Assembly: GCA_012026885.1 (NCBI GenBank)
Contig: VEPL01000029.1
Coordinates: forward strand, 455,770 to 506,052
DNA from: Betaproteobacteria bacterium
Lineage (GTDB): Bacteria > Pseudomonadota > Gammaproteobacteria > Burkholderiales > Rhodocyclaceae
Direction of reading: 5' to 3'
Length of the DNA: 50,283 bases
Numbering within the stretch: position 1 is the stretch's first letter; each line of letters begins with the position of its first letter. This document shows positions 18,242 to 28,874 of this stretch, in pieces. The notes under the pieces were generated by a model that saw only the letters and a list, made by a program, of their open reading frames with translations, made no database searches and was not told the DNA's origin. The translations under genes were made by a program, and so were the position numbers.

Positions 18242-19000
18242 CTACTTCTTGTGTGCCGGATCGTACTGGTCGACGATCTTCTGGTAGCTGCCGTCCTTCT
18301 TCATCTCGGCCAGCGCTGCGGAGAGTTTCTTGAGCTGCTCGTCCTTGACCCCGAAATTGCACGCCAGGTAGTTCGGCGAGGTCTCGAAGGTGAACAGGTG
18401 CTCGATATCCTTGACGCCAGTCTTCGCGGCGACGGCGCTTGCAGAATAGTAGCCGGTGGCCCAGACGTCGATCTTGCCCGGCTCGTTCTTGTCCGCCGTC
18501 AGCTTCGGCGGATTGAGCGCGTCATCGGAAACCTTGTTCAGGGCGGCCGCAACGCCGTTATCCATCAGGTAGGTCGCCTTGGCGTCACCATCCAGCACGC
18601 CGACACGCACATAGCGCAGGTCGGCCAGTTTGGCCGGACGCTGCTTGCTGCCCGCCTTGGCGAAGACTGCCCAGCGGTTCTCGGCGACCGGCCCCACCCA
18701 CTTGAAGAGGCGCTCGCGGTTTTCCAGCCGGGCCGTGCTATACACACAGGTGCTGCGGTCGCGCTGGGCGCGTTCGTAGGCATCCGCCCAGGACATCATT
18801 TCGTGCTCGAACGGAATGCCGGCCCGCTTCGCCATCTCCGAAACCACCTCGACGGCCATTCCCTTCAGTTTCTTGTCTTCCAGATACTGGAACGGAAAGG
18901 ATTCCTCGGTGACGAAACGCAACGACTGGGCGCAAGCGGCACCGGAAAGGGCCAGGGCGGCCAGCGCCAGGGCAAGACGGGAAGGAACAGCATTCGGCAC
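18242..19000 (-). CDS. Periplasmic solute-binding protein, amino-acid type (SBP_bac_3)
   Basis: A 252-residue protein with a type I signal peptide (RLALALAALALSGAACAQ) followed by a family-3 extracellular solute-binding fold: LRFVTEESFPFQYLEDKKLKG, the hinge segment VGVLDGDAKATYLMDNG, and the late LAEMKKDGSYQKIVDQY. Such proteins usually deliver amino acids to ABC importers, but no permease or ATPase gene is beside it, so it may work with a remote transporter or as a sensor. I chose the GTG at 19000 because GGAG lies six bases upstream and it opens directly into the signal peptide; in-frame starts upstream (to 19312) run through the divergent EVE gene. Ends in a shared terminator with 6S RNA. 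Confidence 0.85.
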   Translation of the reverse strand: MPNAVPSRLALALAALALSGAACAQSLRFVTEESFPFQYLEDKKLKGMAVEVVSEMAKRAGIPFEHEMMSWADAYERAQRDRSTCVYSTARLENRERLFKWVGPVAENRWAVFAKAGSKQRPAKLADLRYVRVGVLDGDAKATYLMDNGVAAALNKVSDDALNPPKLTADKNEPGKIDVWATGYYSASAVAAKTGVKDIEHLFTFETSPNYLACNFGVKDEQLKKLSAALAEMKKDGSYQKIVDQYDPAHKK

Positions 19001-19078
19001 GGGATTCTCCACGAAATGGCAGGATGCAAGCCGGACCGATTTTGGCATCATGACGGCATATTGAACAGGGAGGGCGCC

Positions 19079-19536
<458 letters not shown>

Positions 19537-19540
<4 letters not shown>

Positions 19541-20352
19541 CGCTGCTTCCCTGGATCGCCGCCTACCTCGCACTCGGCGCCTTTGCCGGCTTCTTTGCCG
19601 GCCTACTCGGCATCGGCGGCGGCCTCGTCCTGGTGCCGGCGCTGGCCATGCTCTTTGCCGCCCAGCCCCAGTTTGTGGCAAGCGACGTACTTCATCTGGC
19701 CCTCGGCACGTCGATGGCCTCGATCATCTTCACCGCGCTGTCCAGCCTGCGTACCCACAACAATCACGGCGCGGTGCTGTGGCCGGTGGTATGGACCCTG
19801 ACGCCCGGCATCCTGATCGGCACCGCGATCGGCACCCTGGTCGCCTCGAGTATCCCGACGCAGCCGCTGGCCGTGTTCTTTGCCTGTTTCGTCTGTGTCG
19901 TCGCGGTGCAGATGGCGCTCAACCTCAAGCCCAAGCCGTCGCGCGAGTTGCCCGGCAAGGCGGGGACAGGGGCGGTCGGCATCGTTATCGGCGTGCTCTC
20001 GGCGCTTGTCGCCATCGGCGGCGGGGCGATGACCGTACCCTTCCTGACCTGGTGCAACGTCAAGGTCCAGCACGCGATCGGCACATCGGCAGCGGTAGGC
20101 CTGCCCATCGCCATCGGCGGCACGCTCGGCTACATCTTCAACGGCTGGAACGAAGCCGGGCTGCCTGCCGGCAGCATTGGCTACGTCTATCTGCCGGCGC
20201 TTGCCGTGCTGGTCGTCTCGACCATGGCAATCGCGCCGGTCGGCGCCCGCCTCGCCCACCGCTTGCCGGTGGCGACGTTGAAGCGCATCTTCTCGGTAAT
20301 CCTGATCCTGCTCGCCGCGAAGATGGTGTGGGGACTGCTCAGCACGCCCTGA
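19537..20352 (+). CDS. TauE/SafE family sulfite/organosulfonate exporter-like membrane protein
   Basis: A 271-residue integral membrane protein with two halves of about four helices each. Each half carries the family glycine motif: FFAGLLGIGGGLVLVPAL near residue 22-40 and VLSALVAIGGGAMTVPFL near the middle. TauE/SafE members export sulfite, sulfoacetate or similar anions; the true substrate here is unknown. Its ATG overlaps the stop of the EVE gene, so they form an operon. Its last 14 bases overlap the convergent enoyl-CoA hydratase gene. Confidence 0.9.
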
Positions 20353-21115
20353 AGTTCGGCTTGCGCTTCTCCAGGAAGGCCGCCAGCCCTTCCTTGTAGT
20401 CCTCGGTCTCGAGGAAGGTGAAGGAGGCGGCTTTCTCGGCGTCGCTCAGCGGCCGTCCGTCGAGCAGGCGGCGGATCCATTGCTTGTGCCAGCCGGCGAC
20501 CAGCGGGGCGCCCTGGCAGATGCGCCGGGCACAGGCATAGGCCTCGTCTGCCAGCGCAGCATCGGCGACGACACGCGTCAGCAGGCCTTTTTCATAGGCC
20601 TCGCGGGCACTGAGGATGCGTCCCTCGAGCAGGATCTCCGCGACGACGGCCGGGCCGGCCAGCCGCAGCAGGCCCTCCATTTCGCCTGGATACATCGAGA
20701 AACCGAGCTTGTTGATCGGTGCGCCGAAGCGGGCGCTCTCGCCAGCGATACGCAGGTCGCAAACACCGGCGATCTCCAGCCCGCCGCCGATGCAGGCACC
20801 GCGGATCATCGCCACCGTCGGGTGCGGGCAGTCGGCGATCGCGTTCAGCGCGCGCGCGACTTCGCCGTGATAGTGCAGTGCCTGCGCGAGCGTCGCGCGG
20901 GCCGTCAGGAATTCCTCGAGGTCGCCGCCGGCGGCGAAGGCCTGCTCGCCGGCACCGCGCAGGACCACGCAGCGGATGCCACGGTCCGCCGCCAGATCGC
21001 CGGCGAGGCGCGCGAGCATTTCCCACATGCCGAGGTCGATGGCATTCAGCTTGTCGGGATTGTTCAGCGTCAGCGTGGCGATTTCGCCATCGCAGGAAAG
21101 GTCGACCGTGCCCAT
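20339..21115 (-). CDS. Enoyl-CoA hydratase/isomerase family protein
   Basis: A 258-residue crotonase-fold protein. The oxyanion-hole segments are AFAAGGDLEEFL (about residue 60) and the central IRGACIGGGLEIAGVCDLRIA (about 100-120). The general acid/base Glu of true hydratases would lie near FSMYPGEMEGLLRL, which has a Glu, so hydratase activity is plausible; isomerase or another acyl-CoA reaction is possible. The ATG at 21115 has GGAG six bases upstream; a TTG six bases earlier is less likely. It is divergent from the DUF485-actP pair. Confidence 0.87.
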   Translation of the reverse strand: MGTVDLSCDGEIATLTLNNPDKLNAIDLGMWEMLARLAGDLAADRGIRCVVLRGAGEQAFAAGGDLEEFLTARATLAQALHYHGEVARALNAIADCPHPTVAMIRGACIGGGLEIAGVCDLRIAGESARFGAPINKLGFSMYPGEMEGLLRLAGPAVVAEILLEGRILSAREAYEKGLLTRVVADAALADEAYACARRICQGAPLVAGWHKQWIRRLLDGRPLSDAEKAASFTFLETEDYKEGLAAFLEKRKPNFRAC

Positions 21116-21242
21116 TGGCAACTCCGGGTGGGTAGGCCGGCCATTATAGGGTCGGGCTGATCTCGATCAATTCTCAACCGGTCTTCTATAAGATAGAATG
21201 CTGCGCTGCAACATCCGAAATTCATATTCAGGGAGAACCACC

Positions 21243-21563
21243 ATGAGTAGCGCAATGTACGAGCGGATGCGCGCCAACCCGAAATTCCGGGAACTGGTCG
21301 CACGCCGCGGGCGTTTCGCCTGGACGCTGGCAATCGTCGTCCTGGCGATGTTCTACGGTTTCGTGATGATCGTCGCGTTCAACCCGGGCGCGCTCGGCCA
21401 GCCGGTCGCCGAAGGCTCGAAGCTGACCGTCGGCGTGGCTGCCGAACTGTTCATGTTCATCTTTTTCTGGGTGCTGACCGCGGTCTATGTCCGCCGCGCC
21501 AACACCGAGTTCGACGCATTGACCCAGGAAGTGGTCAAGGAAGCCTGGAAGGATCAGAAATGA
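21243..21563 (+). CDS. DUF485 membrane protein, partner of ActP
   Basis: A 106-residue inner-membrane protein of the YjcH/DUF485 family, which almost always precedes an acetate symporter gene. The N-terminal signature is [19 protein letters not shown], followed by two membrane helices ([18 protein letters not shown] and [15 protein letters not shown]) and a short charged tail. ATG 21243 is preceded by GGGAGAACC. It overlaps actP by four bases (ATGA). It probably assists assembly or activity of the symporter, but this is not proven for the family. Confidence 0.93.
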   Translation: MSSAMYERMRANPKFRELVARRGRFAWTLAIVVLAMFYGFVMIVAFNPGALGQPVAEGSKLTVGVAAELFMFIFFWVLTAVYVRRANTEFDALTQEVVKEAWKDQK

Positions 21564-23224
21564 TGCGCAATCTTCTCACCGCACTGGGTCTGATGGCTTT
21601 TTCGGCCGTCACTTTCGCTGCCGATGCCGTCGCCCAGACTGAAAAGCAGGCGACCAACTGGCACGCCATCATCATGTTCTGCATCTTCGTGGCGCTGACC
21701 ATGGGGATCACCTACTGGGCCGCGTCGCGGACCAAGTCGACCGCCGACTTCTACACCGCGGGCGGCGGCATCACCGGCTTCCAGAACGGCTTGGCGATCG
21801 CCGGCGACTACATGTCGGCAGCCACGCTGCTCGGTCTGACCGCGATGGTCTACGGCCAGGGCTACGACGGCTACATCTACATGCTGTGCTTCTTCGCCGG
21901 CTGGCCGATCATCCTCTTCCTGATGGCGGAACGCCTGCGCAACCTCGGCCGCTTCACCTTCTCGGACATCACCGCCTACCGCCTCGACCAAGGCAAGGTG
22001 CGGACGATGGCGGCCATCTCGTCGCTGACCGTCGTCTGCTTCTACCTGATCGCCCAGATGGTCGGCGCCGGCCAGCTGATCAAGCTGCTCTTCGGCCTCG
22101 AGTACAACGTCGCCATCTTCGCCGTCGGCATCCTGATGATGGTCTATGTGACCTTCGGCGGCATGGTCGCGACGACCTGGGTACAGATCATCAAGGCCTG
22201 CATGCTGCTCTGCGGCGGCACGCTGGTCATGGTCCTCGCGATGAGCCAGTTCGGCTTCTCCTACCAGACGCTGATGGAGAAGGCGACTGCAGCCCACAAG
22301 CTCGGCGACAAGCTGATGTACCCGGGCAGCCTGCTCAAGGATCCGGTCACCGCGATCTCGCTCGGCCTCGGCCTGATGTTCGGCACGGCCGGCCTGCCGC
22401 ACATCCTGATGCGCTTCTTCACCGTGACCGACGCCAAGGAAGCGCGCAAGTCGGTGCTCTACGCCTCCGGCTTCGTCGCCTACTTCTTCAACGTAATCTT
22501 CCTGATGGGCCTCGCCGGCATTCTGATCGTCGGCCAGAACCCGGAGTTCTTCGAAGGCGGTGAAATCGGCAAGAAACTGATCGGCGGCGGCAACATGGTC
22601 GCCATGCACCTCGCCAAGGCGGTCGGCGGCAACATGCTGCTCGGCTTCCTCGCCGCGGTCGCCTTTGCCACCATCCTGGCGGTGGTATCGGGCCTGGCGC
22701 TGGCCGGTGCTTCTGCCATCTCGCACGACATCTACGCCCGTGTCATCAAGAAGGGCCAGGCATCGGAAGCGGCGGAGATCCGCGTCTCCAAGATCGCCAC
22801 CATCTGCCTCGGCTTCGTCGCCATCGTTCTCGGCATCCTGTTCGAGAAGCAGAACATCGCCTTCATGGTCGGCCTCGCCTTCGGGGTCGCCGCGGCGGCA
22901 AACTTCCCGGTCCTCATCCTCTCCATGTACTGGAAGGGCCTGACGACCAGGGGTGCGCTCGCCGGCGGCTACGGCGGCCTGGTCTCGGCGGTGCTGTTCG
23001 TGCTCTTCTCCAAGTCGGTCTGGGTCGACGTGCTCGGCAATGCCGCGCCGCTCTTCCCTTATACCCAGCCGGCCCTGTTCGCGATGCCGATCGCCTTCCT
23101 GCTTGCCTTCATCATCTCGAAGCTGGATACGAGCGCAGCGGCAAAGCAGGAAATCGAGGCCTTCGAGGACCAGTACGTGCGGGCACAAACCGGCTTCGGC
23201 GCGGCCTCTGCCAGCGCGCACTGA
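21560..23224 (+). CDS. actP: Cation/acetate symporter ActP
   Basis: Sodium:solute symporter family member that imports acetate (and often propionate and similar short acids). The 554-residue protein begins with a signal-like helix ([20 protein letters not shown]), as in E. coli ActP, followed by about 13 membrane helices. Family blocks: [27 protein letters not shown], then [17 protein letters not shown] and [22 protein letters not shown]. No acs gene is adjacent. Ends just before a strong bidirectional terminator. In this window it likely feeds the acetyl-/propionyl-CoA enzymes encoded nearby. Confidence 0.95.
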   Translation: MMRNLLTALGLMAFSAVTFAADAVAQTEKQATNWHAIIMFCIFVALTMGITYWAASRTKSTADFYTAGGGITGFQNGLAIAGDYMSAATLLGLTAMVYGQGYDGYIYMLCFFAGWPIILFLMAERLRNLGRFTFSDITAYRLDQGKVRTMAAISSLTVVCFYLIAQMVGAGQLIKLLFGLEYNVAIFAVGILMMVYVTFGGMVATTWVQIIKACMLLCGGTLVMVLAMSQFGFSYQTLMEKATAAHKLGDKLMYPGSLLKDPVTAISLGLGLMFGTAGLPHILMRFFTVTDAKEARKSVLYASGFVAYFFNVIFLMGLAGILIVGQNPEFFEGGEIGKKLIGGGNMVAMHLAKAVGGNMLLGFLAAVAFATILAVVSGLALAGASAISHDIYARVIKKGQASEAAEIRVSKIATICLGFVAIVLGILFEKQNIAFMVGLAFGVAAAANFPVLILSMYWKGLTTRGALAGGYGGLVSAVLFVLFSKSVWVDVLGNAAPLFPYTQPALFAMPIAFLLAFIISKLDTSAAAKQEIEAFEDQYVRAQTGFGAASASAH

Positions 23225-23241
23225 CCGGCGCGGTCAACAGC

Positions 23242-23270
23242 AAAAAGCCCGCGAATTTCGCGGGCTTTTT
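23242..23270. terminator. Bidirectional rho-independent terminator
   Basis: AAAAAGCCCGCGA-ATT-TCGCGGGCTTTTT, a long perfect stem with A and T runs on both sides, ends actP on the plus strand and the GntR-type regulator on the minus strand. Confidence 0.93.
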
Positions 23271-23292
23271 TTGCGTCCGGGTCTTCGGGTCG

Positions 23293-23958
23293 TCAGGCTG
23301 CCTTGCCGGCCTTGGCATCCATTTTCGCCAGCGCTTCGCGCCCCGACAGCAGGTGGTCATGCATCGCCCGCTCGACGCGCACCGGATCGCCGGCTTCGAG
23401 GGCGGCCATGATCTGGCGGTGCTCCTCGAGCGATTGCTGCAGCCGCCCTTCGAGCGACAGCGAATGCAGGCGCGACAGCTTGAGCACCTTGCGCAGGTCC
23501 TGGATCACGCCGAGCATCCAGCGGTTGTCGGCGAGTTCCTGCAAGCGGCGGTGGAAGGCCTGGTTGGCCTCGAAGAATGCCCCGATGCGGCCCTCGCGAG
23601 CAGCCGCTTCGAGCGATTCGTGGATTTCGCGCAACTCACGCAGGTCGGCCGGCTTGGCGCGACGCAGCGCATCGGCTGCCCCGCGCCCCTCGAGCAGGGC
23701 GATCAGCGGGAAGATGTCGTCGAGGTCGCGGCGCGAGATTTCGGTCACGTAGCAACCGCGGCGCGGCTTCAGCTCGACCAGCCCTTCGGAAGCCAGGACC
23801 TTGAGCGCCTCGCGCAGCGGCGTGCGCGAAATGCCGTATTGCTCGGCGAGCTTCTGCTCGTCGATCCAGGTTCCCGGTGTCAGTTCGTGCGCGAAGATGC
23901 GCTGACGCAAACGTTCGGCGACTTCCTGGTAAAGGGCGGTGGGGGCGATGCGGGTCAT
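23293..23958 (-). CDS. GntR-family transcriptional regulator, FCD (FadR) subfamily
   Basis: A 221-residue DNA-binding regulator. N-terminal winged helix: LRQRIFAHELTPGTWIDEQKLAEQYGISRTPLREALKVLASEGLVELKPRRGCYV (given here as consecutive GntR hallmarks LAEQYGISRTPLREAL and RRGCYV). The C-terminal all-helical FCD ligand domain follows (FEANQAFHRRL, HRQIMAALEAGD and AMHDHLL, with the metal-binding His residues). It is divergent from the methylmalonyl-CoA mutase operon and shares with it a 163-base region containing palindromes, so it most likely controls that operon and itself, with a CoA-linked acid or intermediate as inferred ligand. Confidence 0.92.
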   Translation of the reverse strand: MTRIAPTALYQEVAERLRQRIFAHELTPGTWIDEQKLAEQYGISRTPLREALKVLASEGLVELKPRRGCYVTEISRRDLDDIFPLIALLEGRGAADALRRAKPADLRELREIHESLEAAAREGRIGAFFEANQAFHRRLQELADNRWMLGVIQDLRKVLKLSRLHSLSLEGRLQQSLEEHRQIMAALEAGDPVRVERAMHDHLLSGREALAKMDAKAGKAA

Positions 23959-23998
23959 GTGTCGGCCGGCGGCAATCGCACCAGTTTGCGCGTGCGCC

Positions 23999-24047
23999 TT
24001 GATTCCATAATTATGGATACAGTATTATCCGATACTTCCAATGTCAA
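23999..24047. promoter_or_regulatory. Divergent promoter/operator of the GntR regulator and the mutase operon
   Basis: A perfect 14-bp palindrome TCCATAATTATGGA (24004-24017) overlaps a second dyad GGATA-N6-TATCC (24015-24030). On the plus strand TTGATT (23999-24004) and TATTAT (24023-24028), 18 bases apart, make a sigma-70 promoter for the mutase operon. On the minus strand a perfect TTGACA (24047-24042) with a weaker TACTGT (24024-24019), 17 bases apart, could serve the regulator. Both promoters are covered by the dyads, as expected of an autoregulated repressor. Confidence 0.6.
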
Positions 24048-24121
24048 CCTTGAGACGACGGCGTAGAATTTTGGATTCTGCATCATCGGCTCGAAAAAAT
24101 CGAATTCGCGGGAGTGTGGCC

Positions 24122-26272
24122 ATGACCGAAAAGTTCTTTGATTCCAATAACCTGGATGTCTGGGAAAAAGCCGCCGCCAAGCAGTCGCCCGGCGGCGACG
24201 TGAACAACCTAGTCTGGAATACCCCCGAGGGCCTGAAGGTCAAGGCGCTTTACACGAAAAAGGATGTCGAAAGCCTCGCGTTCGCCGATACCCTACCGGG
24301 CGTCGCACCTTTCCTGCGCGGTCCGCAGCCGACGATGTATGCCGTCAAGCCTTGGACCATCCGCCAGTACGCCGGGTTCTCGACGGCCGAGGCTTCCAAC
24401 GCGTTTTATCGCAAGGCCCTGGCCGCCGGCGGCCAGGGCGTGTCGGTCGCCTTCGACCTGGCCACGCACCGCGGCTACGATTCGGACAATCCCCGCGTCG
24501 TCGGTGACGTCGGCAAGGCCGGAGTGGCCATCGACTCGGTCGAGGACATGAAGATCCTCTTCAATGGCATCCCGCTCGACAAGATTTCGGTGTCGATGAC
24601 CATGAACGGCGCAGTGCTGCCGATTCTGGCCGGCTACATCGTCGCTGCCGAGGAGCAGGGCGTGAAACAGGAGCAGTTGTCTGGCACGATCCAGAACGAC
24701 ATCCTCAAGGAATTCATGGTGCGGAACACCTATATTTATCCGCCCAAGCCGTCGATGAAGATCATCGCCGACATTTTCGGCTACACCGCGCAGCACATGC
24801 CGAAGTTCAACTCGATCTCGATTTCGGGTTATCACATCCAGGAAGCCGGTGCCAACCAGGCCATCGAACTGGCTTTCACGCTGGCCGACGGCATGGAATA
24901 TGTGCGTACCGGCGTCGCCTCGGGCATGGACGTCGATACCTTCGCCGGTCGCCTGTCCTTCTTCTGGGCAGTCGGCATGAACTTCTATCTCGAAATCGCC
25001 AAGATGCGCGCCGCCCGTCTGCTCTGGCACCGCATCATGTCGAGCTTCAATGCCAAGAGCCCGAAGTCGATGATGCTGCGCACGCACAGCCAGACCTCTG
25101 GCTGGTCGCTGACCGAGCAGGATCCGTACAACAACGTCGTGCGCACCACCATCGAAGCGATGGCGGCCGTCTTCGGCGGCACCCAGTCGCTGCATACCAA
25201 CGCGCTCGACGAGGCCATTGCGCTGCCGACCGAGTTCTCGGCCCGCATCGCCCGCAACACGCAGCTGATCATCCAGGAAGAAACCCACATCACCAACGTG
25301 ATCGATCCGTGGGCCGGCTCCTACATGATGGAAAAGCTGACCAACGACATGGCCGACAAGGCCTGGGGCATCATCCAGGAAATCGAAGCCATGGGCGGCA
25401 TGACCAAGGCGGTCGAATCCGGCTGGGCCAAGATGCAGGTCGAGACCTGTGCGGCCGACAAGCAGGCGCGCATCGACTCGGGCAAGGACGTCATTGTCGG
25501 CGTCAACAAGTACAAGCTGGCCAAGGAAGACGCGATCGACATCCTGGACATCGACAACCACGTCGTGCGCGAAGCCCAGGTCGAACGCCTCGCCCGCATC
25601 CGGAAGATGCGCGACCAGGCCGCCGTGGATGCCGCACTGGCCGCGCTGACCGAGTGCGCCAAGACTGGGGAGGGCAACCTGCTCGACCTCACTGTCAAGG
25701 CGATCCGCCTGCGTGCGACCGTCGGCGAAGTTTCGGACGCGCTGGAAGTCGTCTTCGGCCGTTTCCGCGCCAACAACCAGACCATTTCCGGGGTTTACGG
25801 AGGCGTCGTGGAAGGACAGGAAAGCTGGGAGCAGATCAAGACCGACGTCGCGAAGTTCGCCGAATCCGAAGGCCGCCGCCCGCGCATCATGATCGCCAAG
25901 CTCGGCCAGGACGGCCACGACCGCGGCGCCAAGGTCGTCGCCACGGCCTACGCCGACCTCGGCTTCGACATCGACATGGGTCCGCTCTTCCAAACCCCGG
26001 AAGAAGCCGCGCGCCAGGCCATCGAGAACGACGTCCATGCGGTCGGTGTCTCGTCGCTGGCCGCCGGCCACAAGACCCTGCTGCCGGCACTGGTCAAGGC
26101 ATTGAAGGACCAGGGTGCCGACGACATCATCGTCTTCGCCGGCGGCGTCATCCCGGCCCAGGACTACGACTACCTGTTCAATGCCGGCGCCAAGGCGGTA
26201 TTTGGACCGGGCACGCGCATCGAGGATTCGGCCCGCAAGGTGCTGGAAGAAATCCGCAAGGTGCGCGCCTGA
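24122..26272 (+). CDS. scpA: Methylmalonyl-CoA mutase, single-chain form
   Basis: Adenosylcobalamin-dependent isomerisation of (R)-methylmalonyl-CoA to succinyl-CoA, reversible. The 716-residue protein holds the catalytic TIM barrel ([52 protein letters not shown]) and a C-terminal B12-binding domain with the His-on motif DGHDRG near residue 597 and [12 protein letters not shown]. This complete architecture is that of homodimeric Sbm/MutB-type mutases. The ATG at 24122 follows GCGGGAGTGTGG; the frame is open to 24041, in the promoter leader. First gene of a four-gene operon with meaB, pccB and pccA; the epimerase gene is not in the window. Confidence 0.97.
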   Translation: MTEKFFDSNNLDVWEKAAAKQSPGGDVNNLVWNTPEGLKVKALYTKKDVESLAFADTLPGVAPFLRGPQPTMYAVKPWTIRQYAGFSTAEASNAFYRKALAAGGQGVSVAFDLATHRGYDSDNPRVVGDVGKAGVAIDSVEDMKILFNGIPLDKISVSMTMNGAVLPILAGYIVAAEEQGVKQEQLSGTIQNDILKEFMVRNTYIYPPKPSMKIIADIFGYTAQHMPKFNSISISGYHIQEAGANQAIELAFTLADGMEYVRTGVASGMDVDTFAGRLSFFWAVGMNFYLEIAKMRAARLLWHRIMSSFNAKSPKSMMLRTHSQTSGWSLTEQDPYNNVVRTTIEAMAAVFGGTQSLHTNALDEAIALPTEFSARIARNTQLIIQEETHITNVIDPWAGSYMMEKLTNDMADKAWGIIQEIEAMGGMTKAVESGWAKMQVETCAADKQARIDSGKDVIVGVNKYKLAKEDAIDILDIDNHVVREAQVERLARIRKMRDQAAVDAALAALTECAKTGEGNLLDLTVKAIRLRATVGEVSDALEVVFGRFRANNQTISGVYGGVVEGQESWEQIKTDVAKFAESEGRRPRIMIAKLGQDGHDRGAKVVATAYADLGFDIDMGPLFQTPEEAARQAIENDVHAVGVSSLAAGHKTLLPALVKALKDQGADDIIVFAGGVIPAQDYDYLFNAGAKAVFGPGTRIEDSARKVLEEIRKVRA

Positions 26273-26279
26273 GCGACGC

Positions 26280-27290
26280 ATGAAGCTGGACGACGCGCCC
26301 GTGCGTGCCAACCTCCTGTCCGATGCCGACCGCCAGCTGGTCGACGGCGTGCTCGCCAGCCAGCGTCGTTCGCTGGCCAAGGCGATCACGCTGATCGAGT
26401 CGACCCGCGCCGATCACCAGCAGCGGGCGCAACAGTTACTGACCGCGCTGCTGCCGAAAACCGGTAACGCGATCCGCATCGGCATTTCCGGCGTGCCGGG
26501 CGCGGGCAAATCGACCTTCATCGAGGCGCTCGGCGTCTGGCTGATCGAGCAGGGCAAGAAGCTCGCGGTTTTGGCCATCGATCCGTCGTCGACCGTGACC
26601 GGCGGCTCGATCCTCGGCGACAAGACGCGCATGGAATTGTTGAGCCAGCGCGAGGAAGCCTTCATCCGCCCCAGCCCGTCGGCCGGTTCGCTCGGCGGCG
26701 TCGCCGAGAAGACGCGCGAGGCCATGCTGTTGTGCGAAGCAGCCGGTTACGACGTGATCATCGTCGAGACCGTCGGCGTCGGACAGTCCGAAACGACGGT
26801 GGCCGGCATGGTCGACATGTTCTGCCTGCTGCAGTTGCCGAATGCCGGCGATGACCTGCAGGCCATCAAGAAGGGCATCGTCGAGATCGCCGACCTGGTG
26901 GTGATCAACAAGGCCGACATCGACAAGCAGGCGACCGCGGTGGTGCGCGCCCAGTGGCGCAACGCGCTGCACATGCTGCGCCCGGCGTCGCCCAACTGGT
27001 CGCCGCCGGTGATCACGCTGTCGGCCCTGCACAAGGAAGGCATTACCGACTTCTGGGCCGAGGTCGAGAAATACCAGGCGGCGCTCAAGCCGACCGGCGA
27101 GTTTGCCGCCAAACGACAGCACCAGGCGCTGTCGTGGATGTGGCAGCTGATCGATTCCGGGCTGCGCCAGCACTTCCGCCACCATCCGCGCGTGCAGGAA
27201 AACCTGCCCGCCCTGACCCGTTCCGTCGAGTCTGGCCATACGACGCCGGCAGCCGCCGCGTATGCCCTGCTCGACTACCTGAAACACTGA
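26280..27290 (+). CDS. meaB: Methylmalonyl-CoA mutase-associated GTPase MeaB
   Basis: G3E-family GTPase that loads adenosylcobalamin onto the mutase and protects it from inactivation. The 336-residue protein has the Walker A motif GVPGAGKST (71-79), the switch region VETVGVGQSE, and the base-specificity motif NKAD. The C-terminal helical dimerisation arm follows. The ATG at 26280 is seven bases after the mutase stop; the open frame back to 26115 lies inside the mutase gene. Its close linkage to the mutase confirms the mutase as its client. Confidence 0.96.
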   Translation: MKLDDAPVRANLLSDADRQLVDGVLASQRRSLAKAITLIESTRADHQQRAQQLLTALLPKTGNAIRIGISGVPGAGKSTFIEALGVWLIEQGKKLAVLAIDPSSTVTGGSILGDKTRMELLSQREEAFIRPSPSAGSLGGVAEKTREAMLLCEAAGYDVIIVETVGVGQSETTVAGMVDMFCLLQLPNAGDDLQAIKKGIVEIADLVVINKADIDKQATAVVRAQWRNALHMLRPASPNWSPPVITLSALHKEGITDFWAEVEKYQAALKPTGEFAAKRQHQALSWMWQLIDSGLRQHFRHHPRVQENLPALTRSVESGHTTPAAAAYALLDYLKH

Positions 27291-27317
27291 TCACCCGTTC
27301 TTCACAGGGAGTTTTCC

Positions 27318-28853
<1,536 letters not shown>

Positions 28854-28874
28854 GCGTCAGGGAGAAAAACGAAC

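Noticed and set aside
21554..23221. A 555-codon minus-strand frame opposite actP
   Set aside because: Exact mirror of the actP codons (charged His/Asp/Glu-rich text), no motifs, and no start signal. Shadow frame.
24293..26389. A 698-codon minus-strand frame opposite the mutase gene
   Set aside because: Antisense shadow of a firmly identified gene with no recognisable domain.
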